Source: Ardenticatenaceae bacterium (GTDB taxonomy: Bacteria > Chloroflexota > Anaerolineae > Promineifilales > Promineifilaceae). From it: a DNA stretch of 64,000 nucleotides. The notes below the pieces were generated by a model that was not told where the DNA came from, searched no databases, and was given only the letters and a program-made list of their open reading frames with translations. The translations under genes were made by a program, and so were the position numbers. Below, piece by piece: positions 8,884-18,383 of this stretch. The DNA is taken from the NCBI GenBank assembly GCA_020634435.1, contig JACKBS010000005.1, positions 496,001 through 560,000 on the forward strand, written 5' to 3'. The first letter of the stretch is position 1. Each line of letters opens with the position of its first letter.

Positions 8884-11800
8884 ATGTCCCGCGACCATCA
8901 CCGATTCGCCCCCGTTTTTTCCGCTTCAAGCCAACCCCGGTCACACTTCTGGCAGGTGGCTTTTTTCCTGTTTCTCATCACGCTCTTAGCCATCCCCATT
9001 TTGCAGCCTCTCTTTACCAGCCAGCTTACCTGTGGCTTCGACACGGTTTTTCATCTGTGGCGGGCCGTGCAGGCTGGGGCGTTGTTAGAGGATGGGATTT
9101 TGTTTAGCCGCTGGGCACCCCACATGGCTCATGGTTATGGCTACCCGCTGTTTATGTACCAATCACCTTTGTCGGCGCAGATTACGGCCGTATTCCACTA
9201 CCTCTCTCTTAGCTGGCCAACCGCGCTTAACCTGACCTACGCGCTGGGCATCCTGGCCTCTGGCTGGACGATGTGGTGGCTGGCGCGCACCTTTTGGGGC
9301 GATTGGGGCGGACTGGTGGCAGCGGTGGCCTACCTGTACGCGCCATTTCACGCCTACGTGGCCTTTTACCGTGCCAGCCTATCGGAGACGGTGGCGTGGA
9401 GCCTGCCACCGCTGGTGTTGTGGGGATTGTATCGCTGGCAAAAAGAGTCCAGCGCCTGGGGATTAGGTACGGCCGTTTTCAGCTTCATCCTCCTTGTGTA
9501 TACCCACGACGTAACCGCCTACATGTTTCTGCCACTGTTTGTGGGCTGGATTGGCCTGTGGGCAATGGGCTTTTTCGACAGGCTCAACGCAGGCCGTTCC
9601 TGGACCATATTGTGGCAGGGCGGCCTAGCTTTACTGTTGGGACTGGGCGGCAGCGCCTTCTTTTGGCTGCCCGCCATTTTTGAACGGTCCGCCATCCAAT
9701 TTGGCCGGGCCAACAGTGCCTGGCCGTTCCTCTATACCAACAACTTTCTGCCGCTCGATCAGCTGCTGGCACTGCCGCGCAACGCTGATCCCGGCCTGCT
9801 AAACGATTGGCCACCGCGTGCGCTGGGCGTGCTGCTGCTGGGTGTGGCCCTGGCTGGGGCTGCCTTGGCGTGGCGCAAGTCCAGAGCCAACCGCTGGCTC
9901 ATCGCATTTTTGCTGCTGGGGCTGGGCGGCTATGTGTTCCTGACGGTGCGCGGCTCAGAATGGTTGTGGACGGCCGTTCCTCAACTGGCTGCGTTCCAAT
10001 TCCCCTGGCGCTTTTTGGCCCCGGCCAGCTTCATCGCCGCCTTCCTCTGCGGCGGCATTAAACATCTAACCGCAGAGAGCGCAGAGGTTGAAAACAACAG
10101 AAAAAGCTCTGTGTTCTCCGCGTCCTCTGCGGTTAATTTAATCGTAATCGTTCTGCTGGCGGTGGGGCATTGGGGCTGGCTGTATCCAGATTTGTGCGAC
10201 CCGCCCGCCGAACTCTCGGTTGAAGGGCTGGTGGGCTGGGAGGTGGCTACACAAACGCTGGGCAGCACGGCCAGTGGCGAGCTGCTGCCGCGCGATGTAA
10301 GAACCGTGCCCGAGCCAAGCAATCCACCCGCCTGGCAAGCTCGCCTGGACCCCGCCTCGCTGCCTGCCGAAACCACGATCCTGTCAACCGACTACCAGCC
10401 ACTCACCACCCGCGTAGAGTTGGAAACGGCCGTTCCCTTCCAGGCTACTCTGCGCATTTTCAACTTCCCCGGCTGGCGCGTCACCGTAAACGGCCGTCCT
10501 GTGCCTATCGTCCCGTCTGATCCCGAAGGCTGGATAACCGTGCCCGTGCCCGACGGCCGTTCCACCATCCAGGCCACCTTTGGCGAAACGCCGCTGCGCC
10601 GGGGAGCGGACGGGGTGTCGTTGGTGAGCCTTATTTTGCTGCTGGTAATCGGTTATCGGTATTCGGTGGTCAGTGAACGGATTGCCGATTACCGATTACC
10701 GATTACCGATTACGGCTTACTGCTCACTCTCGCGGCGCTGCTCATTGTTGGCAAGTTGCTGCTGGCAGATGCCGGGCGAACACCGCTGCGCCAGCCACGG
10801 CTGCAAGATGGCGTGTTGGTTGGCGTGGATCAGCCAACGGCCGTTACATTGGGCACGGCCAGCAATCCGGTACAGGTACGGCTGTGGGGGCTGGATGCCT
10901 GGGAAACGGCCGTACCCGCCGACCAACCGCTTGCGCTCACCCTCTACTGGCAAGCGCTCCAACCGCTGGAAGCCAATTACAAAGTTGGGCTCACTTTGGT
11001 GGATGAAAACGGCGTGCGCTGGTCGGAGGAGGGCTTGCGCGACTATCGCTGGCTGCGCAACCCACCACCCACCACTGGCTGGCCCACCGATCAATACGCC
11101 CTCACCGCGTTTTACGTCGATTTACTGCCAGGCACGCCGCCCGGCACGTACAAACTCCAGCTTTCCTTTTTTGAAGAAAACACGCTGATGCCGTTGACTT
11201 TTTACCAGGACAACGGCCAACCGCTCGGCCCAACGCTGGAGCTGGGCAGCGTAACCATCCAGCCGCCAAAGGAACCGTGGCCCAACACGTTGAATATGCA
11301 GCACCGGCTCAACGCCACGGTGAACAACGCCTCACTATGGGGCAGCAGTCTCGATCGGACACAGGCTGCGCCGGGTGATCCGGTGCGAGTGACGCTTCTC
11401 TGGTCAGCACAAGGGGCAGTGGCAACATCGCTTAGCCTGGTGGATGAAGCGGGCAATCAGGCCGCCAACTGGCCGATCACGCTGCCCGATTACGGCCCAG
11501 GGGCATGGCGCAGCCAGATGCTTTTGCGATTGCCGGTCGCGTTGGCCGACGGCCGTTACCAATGGCAGCTCACTTTTCCCGGTGGACAAACGGTGCATTG
11601 GGGTGAGCTGCGCATCAGCGAACCGACGCGCACCCTCACCCAACCAGATATCGAAGCCGCAGTAAATGTGACGCTCAGCGAGCAGGCCACGCTGGTTGGC
11701 TTCACGTTGGATCGCTCAACCCTGGCGGCCGGTGAAACGTTGGAACTGGCGCTGGTCTGGCAGGGCGTGGCGGAAATGAGCGAGAGTTACCGCGTTTTTG

Positions 11801-12054
11801 TGCATTTGCTGGCCGAAGACGGCCGTCTTGTGGCTCAATCAGATGGTCTACCGGCAGGCTGGACGCGCCCCACTACCGGCTGGCTCCCCGGCGAATACAT
11901 CATCGACCCGCATAGTTTACCGCTGCCCAACAACCTGCCGCCGGGTCGCTACAGCCTGGTTACCGGCCTTTACCTGCCCAACGCCAGCCGCCTACAGCAG
12001 CCCAACGGCCAGGACAACATCCCTCTCGCCACGGTCACCATTACTGAACCATAG
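8884..12054 (+). CDS. Large membrane protein, PTPS-related / glycosyltransferase-like family, with repeats in frame
   Basis: 1056 residues. The first half has ten or more membrane helices and matches the membrane proteins annotated with a 6-pyruvoyl-tetrahydropterin synthase-related domain, which resemble GT-C glycosyltransferases (GFDTVFHLWRAVQAG, about 52). The C-terminal half is a soluble beta-rich region with three similar segments carrying GxWxPGEYI-like ends. Two stretches are encoded by repeats normally found between genes: residues about 395-417 (10067-10135) and about 588-612 (10645-10720). Both keep the frame open. Start at 8884 follows a weak AGCAGG. Substrate unknown; assembly or modification of cell-surface glycans is likely from the fold. 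Confidence 0.8.
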   Translation: MSRDHHRFAPVFSASSQPRSHFWQVAFFLFLITLLAIPILQPLFTSQLTCGFDTVFHLWRAVQAGALLEDGILFSRWAPHMAHGYGYPLFMYQSPLSAQITAVFHYLSLSWPTALNLTYALGILASGWTMWWLARTFWGDWGGLVAAVAYLYAPFHAYVAFYRASLSETVAWSLPPLVLWGLYRWQKESSAWGLGTAVFSFILLVYTHDVTAYMFLPLFVGWIGLWAMGFFDRLNAGRSWTILWQGGLALLLGLGGSAFFWLPAIFERSAIQFGRANSAWPFLYTNNFLPLDQLLALPRNADPGLLNDWPPRALGVLLLGVALAGAALAWRKSRANRWLIAFLLLGLGGYVFLTVRGSEWLWTAVPQLAAFQFPWRFLAPASFIAAFLCGGIKHLTAESAEVENNRKSSVFSASSAVNLIVIVLLAVGHWGWLYPDLCDPPAELSVEGLVGWEVATQTLGSTASGELLPRDVRTVPEPSNPPAWQARLDPASLPAETTILSTDYQPLTTRVELETAVPFQATLRIFNFPGWRVTVNGRPVPIVPSDPEGWITVPVPDGRSTIQATFGETPLRRGADGVSLVSLILLLVIGYRYSVVSERIADYRLPITDYGLLLTLAALLIVGKLLLADAGRTPLRQPRLQDGVLVGVDQPTAVTLGTASNPVQVRLWGLDAWETAVPADQPLALTLYWQALQPLEANYKVGLTLVDENGVRWSEEGLRDYRWLRNPPPTTGWPTDQYALTAFYVDLLPGTPPGTYKLQLSFFEENTLMPLTFYQDNGQPLGPTLELGSVTIQPPKEPWPNTLNMQHRLNATVNNASLWGSSLDRTQAAPGDPVRVTLLWSAQGAVATSLSLVDEAGNQAANWPITLPDYGPGAWRSQMLLRLPVALADGRYQWQLTFPGGQTVHWGELRISEPTRTLTQPDIEAAVNVTLSEQATLVGFTLDRSTLAAGETLELALVWQGVAEMSESYRVFVHLLAEDGRLVAQSDGLPAGWTRPTTGWLPGEYIIDPHSLPLPNNLPPGRYSLVTGLYLPNASRLQQPNGQDNIPLATVTITEP
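10067..10135. repeat. Palindromic repeat inside a coding frame
   Basis: TAACCGCAGAG (10067-10077) and CTCTGCGGTTA (10125-10135) are exact complements with a second imperfect pair inside. It encodes a hydrophilic Ser/Ala/Glu/Asn insert between two hydrophobic segments of the membrane protein. Confidence 0.7.
10645..10720. repeat. Heptamer hairpin repeat inside a coding frame
   Basis: Units GTAATCG, GTTATCG, GTATTCG, GTGGTCA and GTGAACG are followed by GATTGCC, three GATTACC and GATTACG. The two halves are reverse complements. It encodes the stretch around GYRYSVVSERIADYRLPITD in the membrane protein and matches the intergenic array at 6841-6924. Confidence 0.8.
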
Positions 12055-12085
12055 TTTTCAGCGCAAATTGAAGTTGGTTTGGCCA

Positions 12086-12691
12086 CTACGGCCGTTTCTG
12101 CAAAATGATCAACTCTTCAATTTTCTGGCGCGAAGGGACAGAATCGTGGGGAAACTCCCGGTGCAGCAAAGTGAACCCATGTTCAACCAGCAGTTCAACC
12201 ACGGCATCCGGCTGCACCACAAAGGGCGGCCCACCAGGGCGGCGACCGATGGGAAAGGCCAGGGCAATGTATAATCCGCCGGGCTTGAGCAGGCGTGACG
12301 CCAGCGCGGCATACTCGCCACGCCGCGCCGGATCGATGGCGCAGAAGCAGGTGTACTCCAGCAGATAGTCGAAACGGCCGTACCAATCCCCATCCAGCGC
12401 AAAAATATCCTGCTCCACCACGGTGATGGGATGGTTCTCATCGTTCAACTTACGCATGGTGGTGGCGGCTTGCGGGGCAAAATCAACGGCCGTTACCGAA
12501 AAGCCATGTTGGGCAAACAGCCGCGCATCATGGCCATAACCAGCGCCCAGCACGATCATTTCGCCGGGCGGATAGTCGCCGCTGGATGCCAGCCTGGCAA
12601 AAGGGGGCGTCGGCTCACCCAGGTCCCACGGGATACGGCCGTTCTGGTAACTTTCCTGCCAAAAAAGGGGCGAGTTGGTGTCTAGCATCAT
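12086..12691 (-). CDS. TPMT-family SAM-dependent methyltransferase
   Basis: About 201 residues. The N-terminal SPLFWQESYQNGRIPWDLGE and the SAM-binding loop LGAGYGHDARLFAQHGF (about 44-60) match the thiopurine/halide-thiol methyltransferase family. FAPQAA and YTCFCAI are the later family motifs. These enzymes methylate small thiols, halides or metalloids such as tellurite; the substrate here cannot be told. The start at 12691 has no Shine-Dalgarno sequence but TATAAT lies 6 nt upstream, suggesting a leaderless mRNA. A longer frame upstream is less likely. It is convergent with the membrane protein gene. Confidence 0.85.
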   Translation of the reverse strand: MMLDTNSPLFWQESYQNGRIPWDLGEPTPPFARLASSGDYPPGEMIVLGAGYGHDARLFAQHGFSVTAVDFAPQAATTMRKLNDENHPITVVEQDIFALDGDWYGRFDYLLEYTCFCAIDPARRGEYAALASRLLKPGGLYIALAFPIGRRPGGPPFVVQPDAVVELLVEHGFTLLHREFPHDSVPSRQKIEELIILQKRP

Positions 12692-12697
12692 CGCCCG

Positions 12698-12703
12698 ATT
12701 ATA
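12698..12703 (-). promoter_or_regulatory. -10 box of a leaderless transcript
   Basis: TATAAT on the minus strand ends 6 nt before the ATG of the methyltransferase gene. No Shine-Dalgarno sequence is present between them. The -35 region is not clear. Confidence 0.5.
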
Positions 12704-12811
12704 ACCAACTCCGCGCAAGGCCAAACGCTTTGCCGAATCCACAACCAACACCGAGAACAGGCAGTCATTTTAGGCGTTGGCGAAATGCCCGTTGCGGTTT
12801 ATCATTGCCGT

Positions 12812-14755
12812 ATGATTGGACAGAAAGTTGCGCCTTACGGCTCGTGGAAATCACCTATTTCGTCAGATTTGATTGTGGTTGGCTCGATTGGGTTGAGCCA
12901 ATTAAAAATGGATGGCAAGGCCGTTTATTGGACCGAGGGACGGCCGTCGGAAAACGGCCGTAACGCCCTGGTTAAATGGACCCCTGAAAACGGCCTGGAA
13001 GAACTCTCGGCCGCCGGGTTTAACGTGCGCAGCCGGGTTCACGAGTATGGTGGCGGGGCTTACGCCGTCCACGATGACGCGATTTACTTCACCAACTTTG
13101 TCGATCAGCGGCTCTACGTGCAGTATCCCTACAGCGAACCTGAGCCGCTCACCGCCAGCACCCCGCTGCGCTTTACCGATGGCCTTGTAGACGCCCGTCG
13201 CGGTCGCCTCTTCTGCATTCGCGAAGACCACACAATTGCCGGCCAGGAACCCACCAACAGTTTAGTCAGCCTGAATCTGGACAGCCACGATGAAACTGGC
13301 GACGTACTGGCGACAGGGTACAACTTTTACGCCTCACCACGGCTCAGTCCAAACGGCCGTCGGCTGGCCTGGCTTAGCTGGAACCATCCCAACATGCCCT
13401 GGGACGGCACCGAACTGTGGGTAGCTGACCTGGACGAAGCGGGCACCAGCCTGAGCAATGTCACGTGCGTAGCGGGTGGTCTAGAGGAATCGATCTTCCA
13501 GCCAGAATGGTCACCCAACGGCGAACTGTTCTTTATTTCGGATCGCACCAACTGGTGGAATTTGTACCGCTGGCGCGATGGCATTGTGCAGCCGATTTAC
13601 CCCATGGAGGCTGAATTTGGCATACCGCAGTGGGCCTTTGGCATGACAACCTACGGCTTTGAGGGAGCCAACAGCATCATTTGCAGCTACACAGAAAACG
13701 GCCGTTGGTATCTGGCACGGCTCGATGTGGCTACGAATACCCTCACGCCAATCGACACACCCTACAGCTCTCTCTACAATTTACAGGTTGCCGATGGTTA
13801 TGCCTGCTTTATTGGCGGCTCGGCTACACAACCCAGCGCGGTAGTGCGGCTCAATCTGCAAAGCAACGAAGCCCAAATTTTGCGCCAGTCTACGGATTTG
13901 ACCGTGGACCCAGCTTACCTTTCGATACCCGAGGCGGTGGAATTCCCCACCGAAAATGGGCTCACGGCCCACGCCATCTACTACCCACCCGCCAACCGCG
14001 ACTTCACCGCACCCGAAGGCGAACGGCCACCGCTGTTGGTGCTCAGCCACGGCGGGCCCACCAGCAGTGCTGAAATTACCTTGAGCCTAAGCAAGCAGTT
14101 TTGGACCAGCCGGGGTTTTGCTGTGTTGGATGTAAATTATGGCGGGAGCACAGGATACGGCCGTTCCTACCGGCAGCGTCTCAATGGGCAATGGGGCATT
14201 GTTGATGTGCAAGATTGCGTCAACGGGGCCAACTATCTGGTGCAACAGGGGCTGGCGGATGGCAATCGGTTGGCCATCCGTGGTGGCAGCGCTGGTGGCT
14301 ACACAACCCTGTGCGCCCTCACTTTTTACGACACCTTCAGCGCGGGAGCCAGCCACTTTGGCGTCAGCGATTTGGAAGCGCTGGCCCAGGAAACGCACAA
14401 ATTTGAATCGCGCTACCTGGACAGCATGATTGGTCCCTATCCCGAAACCAAAGCGACGTACATTGAACGCTCGCCCATCCACTTCACCGACCAGCTCAAC
14501 TGCCCGCTCATCCTGTTCCAAGGGCTGGAAGACAAGGTTGTGTCCCCCAACCAGGCAGAAATGATGTTTGACGCCGTCAAGGCCAAGGGCATCCCGGTAG
14601 CCTACGTCGCCTTCCCCGGCGAGCAACACGGCTTCCGCAGCGCAGAAAACATCAAACGCACCTTGGACGCTGAACTGTATTTTTACGGCCGTATCTTTGG
14701 CTTTGAACTGGCGGATCCGGTGAAACCCGTCGCCATCGAGAACTTGCCCGGCTAA
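12812..14755 (+). CDS. S9 (prolyl oligopeptidase family) serine peptidase
   Basis: About 647 residues. An N-terminal beta-propeller (about 1-390) is followed by an alpha/beta-hydrolase domain. The nucleophile Ser lies in GGSAGGYTT (about 490), the Asp in GLEDKVVSP (about 570) and the His in GEQHGFR (about 602), so the catalytic triad is complete. No signal peptide is visible, suggesting a cytoplasmic dipeptidyl or acylaminoacyl peptidase. The start at 12812 is preferred over an upstream ATG at 12785 because TTATCAT, a possible -10, lies 7 nt before it and the family N-terminus fits. It is divergent from the methyltransferase gene. Confidence 0.9.
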   Translation: MIGQKVAPYGSWKSPISSDLIVVGSIGLSQLKMDGKAVYWTEGRPSENGRNALVKWTPENGLEELSAAGFNVRSRVHEYGGGAYAVHDDAIYFTNFVDQRLYVQYPYSEPEPLTASTPLRFTDGLVDARRGRLFCIREDHTIAGQEPTNSLVSLNLDSHDETGDVLATGYNFYASPRLSPNGRRLAWLSWNHPNMPWDGTELWVADLDEAGTSLSNVTCVAGGLEESIFQPEWSPNGELFFISDRTNWWNLYRWRDGIVQPIYPMEAEFGIPQWAFGMTTYGFEGANSIICSYTENGRWYLARLDVATNTLTPIDTPYSSLYNLQVADGYACFIGGSATQPSAVVRLNLQSNEAQILRQSTDLTVDPAYLSIPEAVEFPTENGLTAHAIYYPPANRDFTAPEGERPPLLVLSHGGPTSSAEITLSLSKQFWTSRGFAVLDVNYGGSTGYGRSYRQRLNGQWGIVDVQDCVNGANYLVQQGLADGNRLAIRGGSAGGYTTLCALTFYDTFSAGASHFGVSDLEALAQETHKFESRYLDSMIGPYPETKATYIERSPIHFTDQLNCPLILFQGLEDKVVSPNQAEMMFDAVKAKGIPVAYVAFPGEQHGFRSAENIKRTLDAELYFYGRIFGFELADPVKPVAIENLPG

Positions 14756-14771
14756 AAACCGCGCCGGGCAC

Positions 14772-14886
14772 GTCATTCTGAGCGCAGCGAAGAATCCCAT
14801 AAGCAACAAATGACAAGCACTTTGGCTGAGCCAAAGTTTCATAGATTTTCAAGCGGGAGGGATGCTTCGGGGGACCTCAGCATGAC
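14772..14886. repeat. Intergenic GTCATTCTGAG-type palindromic repeat
   Basis: GTCATTCTGAG at 14772-14782 pairs with CTCAGCATGAC at 14876-14886 with one mismatch. An internal hairpin (ACTTTGGC / GCCAAAGT) lies near 14818-14836. This repeat type is widespread in bacterial genomes between genes. It fills the 183-bp gap between the peptidase and rel. Confidence 0.7.
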
Positions 14887-14938
14887 AAGGGGATGGCTTT
14901 TTGTTTTGCCAAACTAAATGAGGAGCTATAAAGAAACG

Positions 14939-17167
14939 CTATTCGGGGCGGTAGAAAGAATCGGCGGGCAGCAGCGGCTCGGCATCCTCAAAAGAATCCA
15001 CAATTTCGATGAAAAAGACGTTGGCCAGCGCCCGAATCTGGTGCAAGATGCGCACTAATTGGCGCGGTCGCAACACTTCCACCGTCAGGTTGATGTGCAC
15101 CTCGTTGGGCGCACCGGGGTCGGGCGTATGGATGTAAATGATGTTGATGTCTTCATCCTTCATCAACTGCGTAATTTCAAACAGCAAACCCGGCCGATCG
15201 TATACTTTTACCTGGAGCTTTGCCTGGCGCACCTCGCGCGGGGCGGCTTCACCCCAGGCAAGAATGAGCTTGCGCCCCGATAAGCGCTCCGGGTTCAGCG
15301 TGTGGCAGCGCTGATGATGCACCGTCACCCCCCCATCCAGCCGCAAAAACCCGACGATGGCGTCGGGGGGGCGCGGGTTGCAGGTGCCGCACAGGCGAAT
15401 TTCCCGCCCTTCGGCCTGGGTCACCACAAACTGGTCGCCTTCTTCCGAGTAGACCACTTTGCCCAACGGCCGTGCTGGCCCTTGTGACCACATTTCTTCC
15501 AGGAGCGTGGTGGTAACGGCCGTTGGCAGCAGTTCGGCCCGCCCCAATTCGTAATACATATCCCGAATGTTGTTGTAGCCAAACAAGTGAGCCACCTGCT
15601 CATGCGGGTAATTGTGCATCCCCAGCATGGCCAACTCATCTTGTAATAATTGCAAGCCCTGAAAAACGGCCGCTTGCGGCGACAACCGCCTGAACCAACG
15701 GCGAGCATGGCTGCGCGCATAATTGGTGGTAATGTAACCCAAATCTTCATCCAACCAGGCCCGCTGCGGCTGCGCCCGATCCTTCTTCATAATGCGCACT
15801 TTCATACCGTCCAGCAGCGGTCGGTTCAGCGGGTACAGCATATCGTTCACATATGCCGAATGGCACTGGTCGCCCAGACCCGTGTGGATGGCATAGGCAA
15901 AATCCAGCGCCGTGGCCCCCTTGGCCAACTCAATCGCGTCGCCACGGGGCGTAAACACCCGAATTTGCTCGCGGAACACATCTTCCACCACGCCACGGAC
16001 ACCGGCTGTAGGGTCTTGCGCATCTATGTTGATGTTTTCGTTGATATTCTCGAAGAACGTCTCTACCCGATCGGCCACCCCGCTGGTCCACAGCGGCGTG
16101 TCGGCATACAGCCAGCGGGCCAGCACCCCCACCTCAGACACTTTATCCATCGGTTCGGTACGCAGCCGCAGCTTTAGGTGCTGCCCGTTGGTATGCACCA
16201 CCGTGGTGTGCAGGGAACGGTACAAATTGTCCCGCGCTACTGCCACGTAATCATCAAACGTGCCGGGGACCGGCTGCCACAGCTGGTGCAGGTAGCCCAA
16301 GGCCTGGTAACAGGACTGCCAGTTGTCCATCAGCACCACCAACCGCATGGTTTTATCTACTTCATAAAACGAGGCGGCGCTTTCGCATAAATCTTCATAG
16401 ACGCTGTAGATGTTTTCTGGAGCCAAAAAGACTTTGCGCACATCCAGGTTGGCCTGAAGCAAACAATCAAAAATCTGGCCGCTGATGAGCTGGTAATCTT
16501 CCTGTTGTTCCTGGTGGATTTGCTCTAAACGGCTGTGAATGATGCCGTGAGCAGTCGGGTCTAGGACTTCTAGGGAAAGAGATTCCAACTCGTTTTTGAG
16601 CCGCCAGATACCCAGGCGATTAGCCAACGGCGCATAAACCGACAGCGTTTCTTTGGCCTTGTACACTTGCCGCGAGTGGGGCGTAGCTCTGATGGTGCGC
16701 ATGTTGTGCAGCCGGTCAAACAACTTGATGATTACCACGCGCACGTCGTTGGTCATGGCGGCCAGCAGCTTGTGCAGGGTAAGGTCCTCAATTTCCTGCT
16801 TCGACAGCTCTTTACGACTGGCAATCCCTTTGGTGACATCCTTCAGCTTGGTGACACCATCCACCAACCGGGCTACTTCTGGACCAAAGTTACCTTCAAT
16901 TTCGCCAATGGTCACGCGAGTATCTTCAGCTACGTCATGCAGCAGGGCGGCAACCAGGGTGGGGGCATCCAGGAGGTATTCAGAGATGTAATACGCGACG
17001 GTAAGCGGGTGGGTAAAAAAAAGCTCGCCGGACTTACGGCGTTGGTCTCCGTGTTCCCGGCGAGCAAGGGCAAATGCTTCCTGCACGCAAATGCGATCGT
17101 CAGCACTAAGGTACTTGTTAACTTGTTCAAAGAACTGTTTACCGTCAGACGCAATGGTATGTGTCAT
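14939..17167 (-). CDS. rel: Rel/SpoT family protein: intact ppGpp hydrolase, degenerate synthetase
   Basis: 742 residues in the order HD hydrolase (about 35-200), synthetase (about 235-375), TGS (about 400-460), ACT (about 665-735). The hydrolase keeps its key residues: RRKSGE, THP, LLHDVAEDT and FDRLHNMRT. The synthetase does not. The GRPKH..RKM ATP motif reads LAPENIYSVYEDL, the YDL Asp is Val, the ANGYQS Gly is Leu, and the EFQIRT Glu is Lys (LKLRLRT). It therefore probably degrades (p)ppGpp but cannot make it. Another synthetase would have to be elsewhere. It heads a minus-strand signalling block and sits just downstream of an OmpR-type regulator. Confidence 0.9.
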   Translation of the reverse strand: MTHTIASDGKQFFEQVNKYLSADDRICVQEAFALARREHGDQRRKSGELFFTHPLTVAYYISEYLLDAPTLVAALLHDVAEDTRVTIGEIEGNFGPEVARLVDGVTKLKDVTKGIASRKELSKQEIEDLTLHKLLAAMTNDVRVVIIKLFDRLHNMRTIRATPHSRQVYKAKETLSVYAPLANRLGIWRLKNELESLSLEVLDPTAHGIIHSRLEQIHQEQQEDYQLISGQIFDCLLQANLDVRKVFLAPENIYSVYEDLCESAASFYEVDKTMRLVVLMDNWQSCYQALGYLHQLWQPVPGTFDDYVAVARDNLYRSLHTTVVHTNGQHLKLRLRTEPMDKVSEVGVLARWLYADTPLWTSGVADRVETFFENINENINIDAQDPTAGVRGVVEDVFREQIRVFTPRGDAIELAKGATALDFAYAIHTGLGDQCHSAYVNDMLYPLNRPLLDGMKVRIMKKDRAQPQRAWLDEDLGYITTNYARSHARRWFRRLSPQAAVFQGLQLLQDELAMLGMHNYPHEQVAHLFGYNNIRDMYYELGRAELLPTAVTTTLLEEMWSQGPARPLGKVVYSEEGDQFVVTQAEGREIRLCGTCNPRPPDAIVGFLRLDGGVTVHHQRCHTLNPERLSGRKLILAWGEAAPREVRQAKLQVKVYDRPGLLFEITQLMKDEDINIIYIHTPDPGAPNEVHINLTVEVLRPRQLVRILHQIRALANVFFIEIVDSFEDAEPLLPADSFYRPE

Positions 17168-17209
17168 AAACGGTAATGATATTAAAATCCCAGGAAAAGT
17201 AAAACTTTT

Positions 17210-17944
17210 TTATGCTTTCTTATAGTCTACAAAACGGTAGCCAACTCCCCGCTCGGTGAGGATGTAGTGGGGATTTGCTGGGTCCTCTTCTATCTTTTTG
17301 CGCAAGTAGTTGATGTAGAGCCGCAAGTAATGAGTTTCGTCGCGGTATTCATAGCCCCACACTTTGGCCAATAATGTATCGTGCGGCACCACCCAGCCTG
17401 CATTTTGGATGAGATGGTTCAGCAAGCGGTACTCAGTGGGGCGCAGGTCAATGCGCTCGTTGTTAACGATGACCTGATGTCGGTTGAAATCCACCGAAAG
17501 GCGATCATCAATGCGCAAAATGGTGCGCGGCGGTGGGGCTGGCCATTCGGCACGGCGCAATACGGCCGTTACCCGGGTCACCAATTCGCGGGGGCTAAAA
17601 GGCTTGGTAATATAATCGTCAGCGCCCAGGCTAAGACCCTGAATTTTGTCGTCCTCGTCACTTTTTACCGTGAGCAAGATCACTGGCACAGTGGAGATTT
17701 CGCGCAGCAGCTTGAGCGTTTCAAAGCCGTCCATCTCTGGCATCATCACGTCCATAATCACCAGGTCTGGGGTGTGCTGGCGAATTTGCTCCAGGGCCAC
17801 CAACCCATTTTCAGCTTCGATGATTTGGTAGCCTTCCAATTCCATATTCATGCGGATAAAGCGCCGCATCCGCGATTCATCATCAACCACCAGAACCAGG
17901 CGTGGTGCCGTTGGTTCGAGTGAGTCTGGTACTTGTTCAACCAT
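17210..17944 (-). CDS. OmpR/PhoB-family response regulator
   Basis: 244 residues. The receiver domain (about 15-130) has VVDDES, phospho-acceptor Asp in LVIMDVMMPEMDG (about 65), Thr in ILLTVKS and Lys in ITKPFSP. A winged-helix DNA-binding domain (about 145-240) follows, with the YRLLNHLIQ and VWGYEYRDETHYLRLYIN signatures and the RGVGYRF wing. It resembles KdpE-type regulators. No histidine kinase is adjacent. It lies 42 bp upstream of rel on the same strand and may be co-transcribed with it. There is no clear Shine-Dalgarno sequence. Confidence 0.92.
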   Translation of the reverse strand: MVEQVPDSLEPTAPRLVLVVDDESRMRRFIRMNMELEGYQIIEAENGLVALEQIRQHTPDLVIMDVMMPEMDGFETLKLLREISTVPVILLTVKSDEDDKIQGLSLGADDYITKPFSPRELVTRVTAVLRRAEWPAPPPRTILRIDDRLSVDFNRHQVIVNNERIDLRPTEYRLLNHLIQNAGWVVPHDTLLAKVWGYEYRDETHYLRLYINYLRKKIEEDPANPHYILTERGVGYRFVDYKKA

Positions 17945-18034
17945 AATTTGTTACAAATGCTCCAACTTGCAGACGGCCGTATTACAGCAACGGCCGTCCT
18001 TCTCCCTTAACTTTTGGTCCGTCCAATGCCGTGG

Positions 18035-18271
18035 CTAGCGGACAAAGCTAACCACTTCTTCCACATCACCCGAAGGCAAAATCTGGATAAAGTTGATGCG
18101 GTGCCAGGGGACCAACATGCTGGTCACCTCCTCATCCAGATAATGCAAATCCTTGCCGTCGCGCAAACGTGGGTTGTGCACCTGCACAAACTGACCAGCC
18201 GGATTGGGCAGCTCATCCAGTTCGCACTCAAACGCATCTTCATTTCTAATGTGGACAATGACTGTAATCAT
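18035..18271 (-). CDS. Small conserved hypothetical protein
   Basis: 78 residues, acidic, with regular beta-strand pattern (ITVIVHIRNEDAFECELDEL). The ATG is preceded by GAGGAAA at ideal spacing, which supports it as a real gene. I do not recognise the family and see no catalytic motif. The middle (GKDLHYLDEEVTSMLVPW) and the IQILPSG end suggest a small SH3- or Sm-like beta barrel. It stands between the response regulator and the FHA gene on the same strand. Confidence 0.65.
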   Translation of the reverse strand: MITVIVHIRNEDAFECELDELPNPAGQFVQVHNPRLRDGKDLHYLDEEVTSMLVPWHRINFIQILPSGDVEEVVSFVR

Positions 18272-18383
18272 GATATTTCCTCATCAGTTTTTCTAGTTTA
18301 GCGGTGCGTCGCACTTCTTTGAACAAAGTCTGGCAAAATGACCAAACTTTACCTGTGCGATGCACTTTTGGTTTTACGAAACA

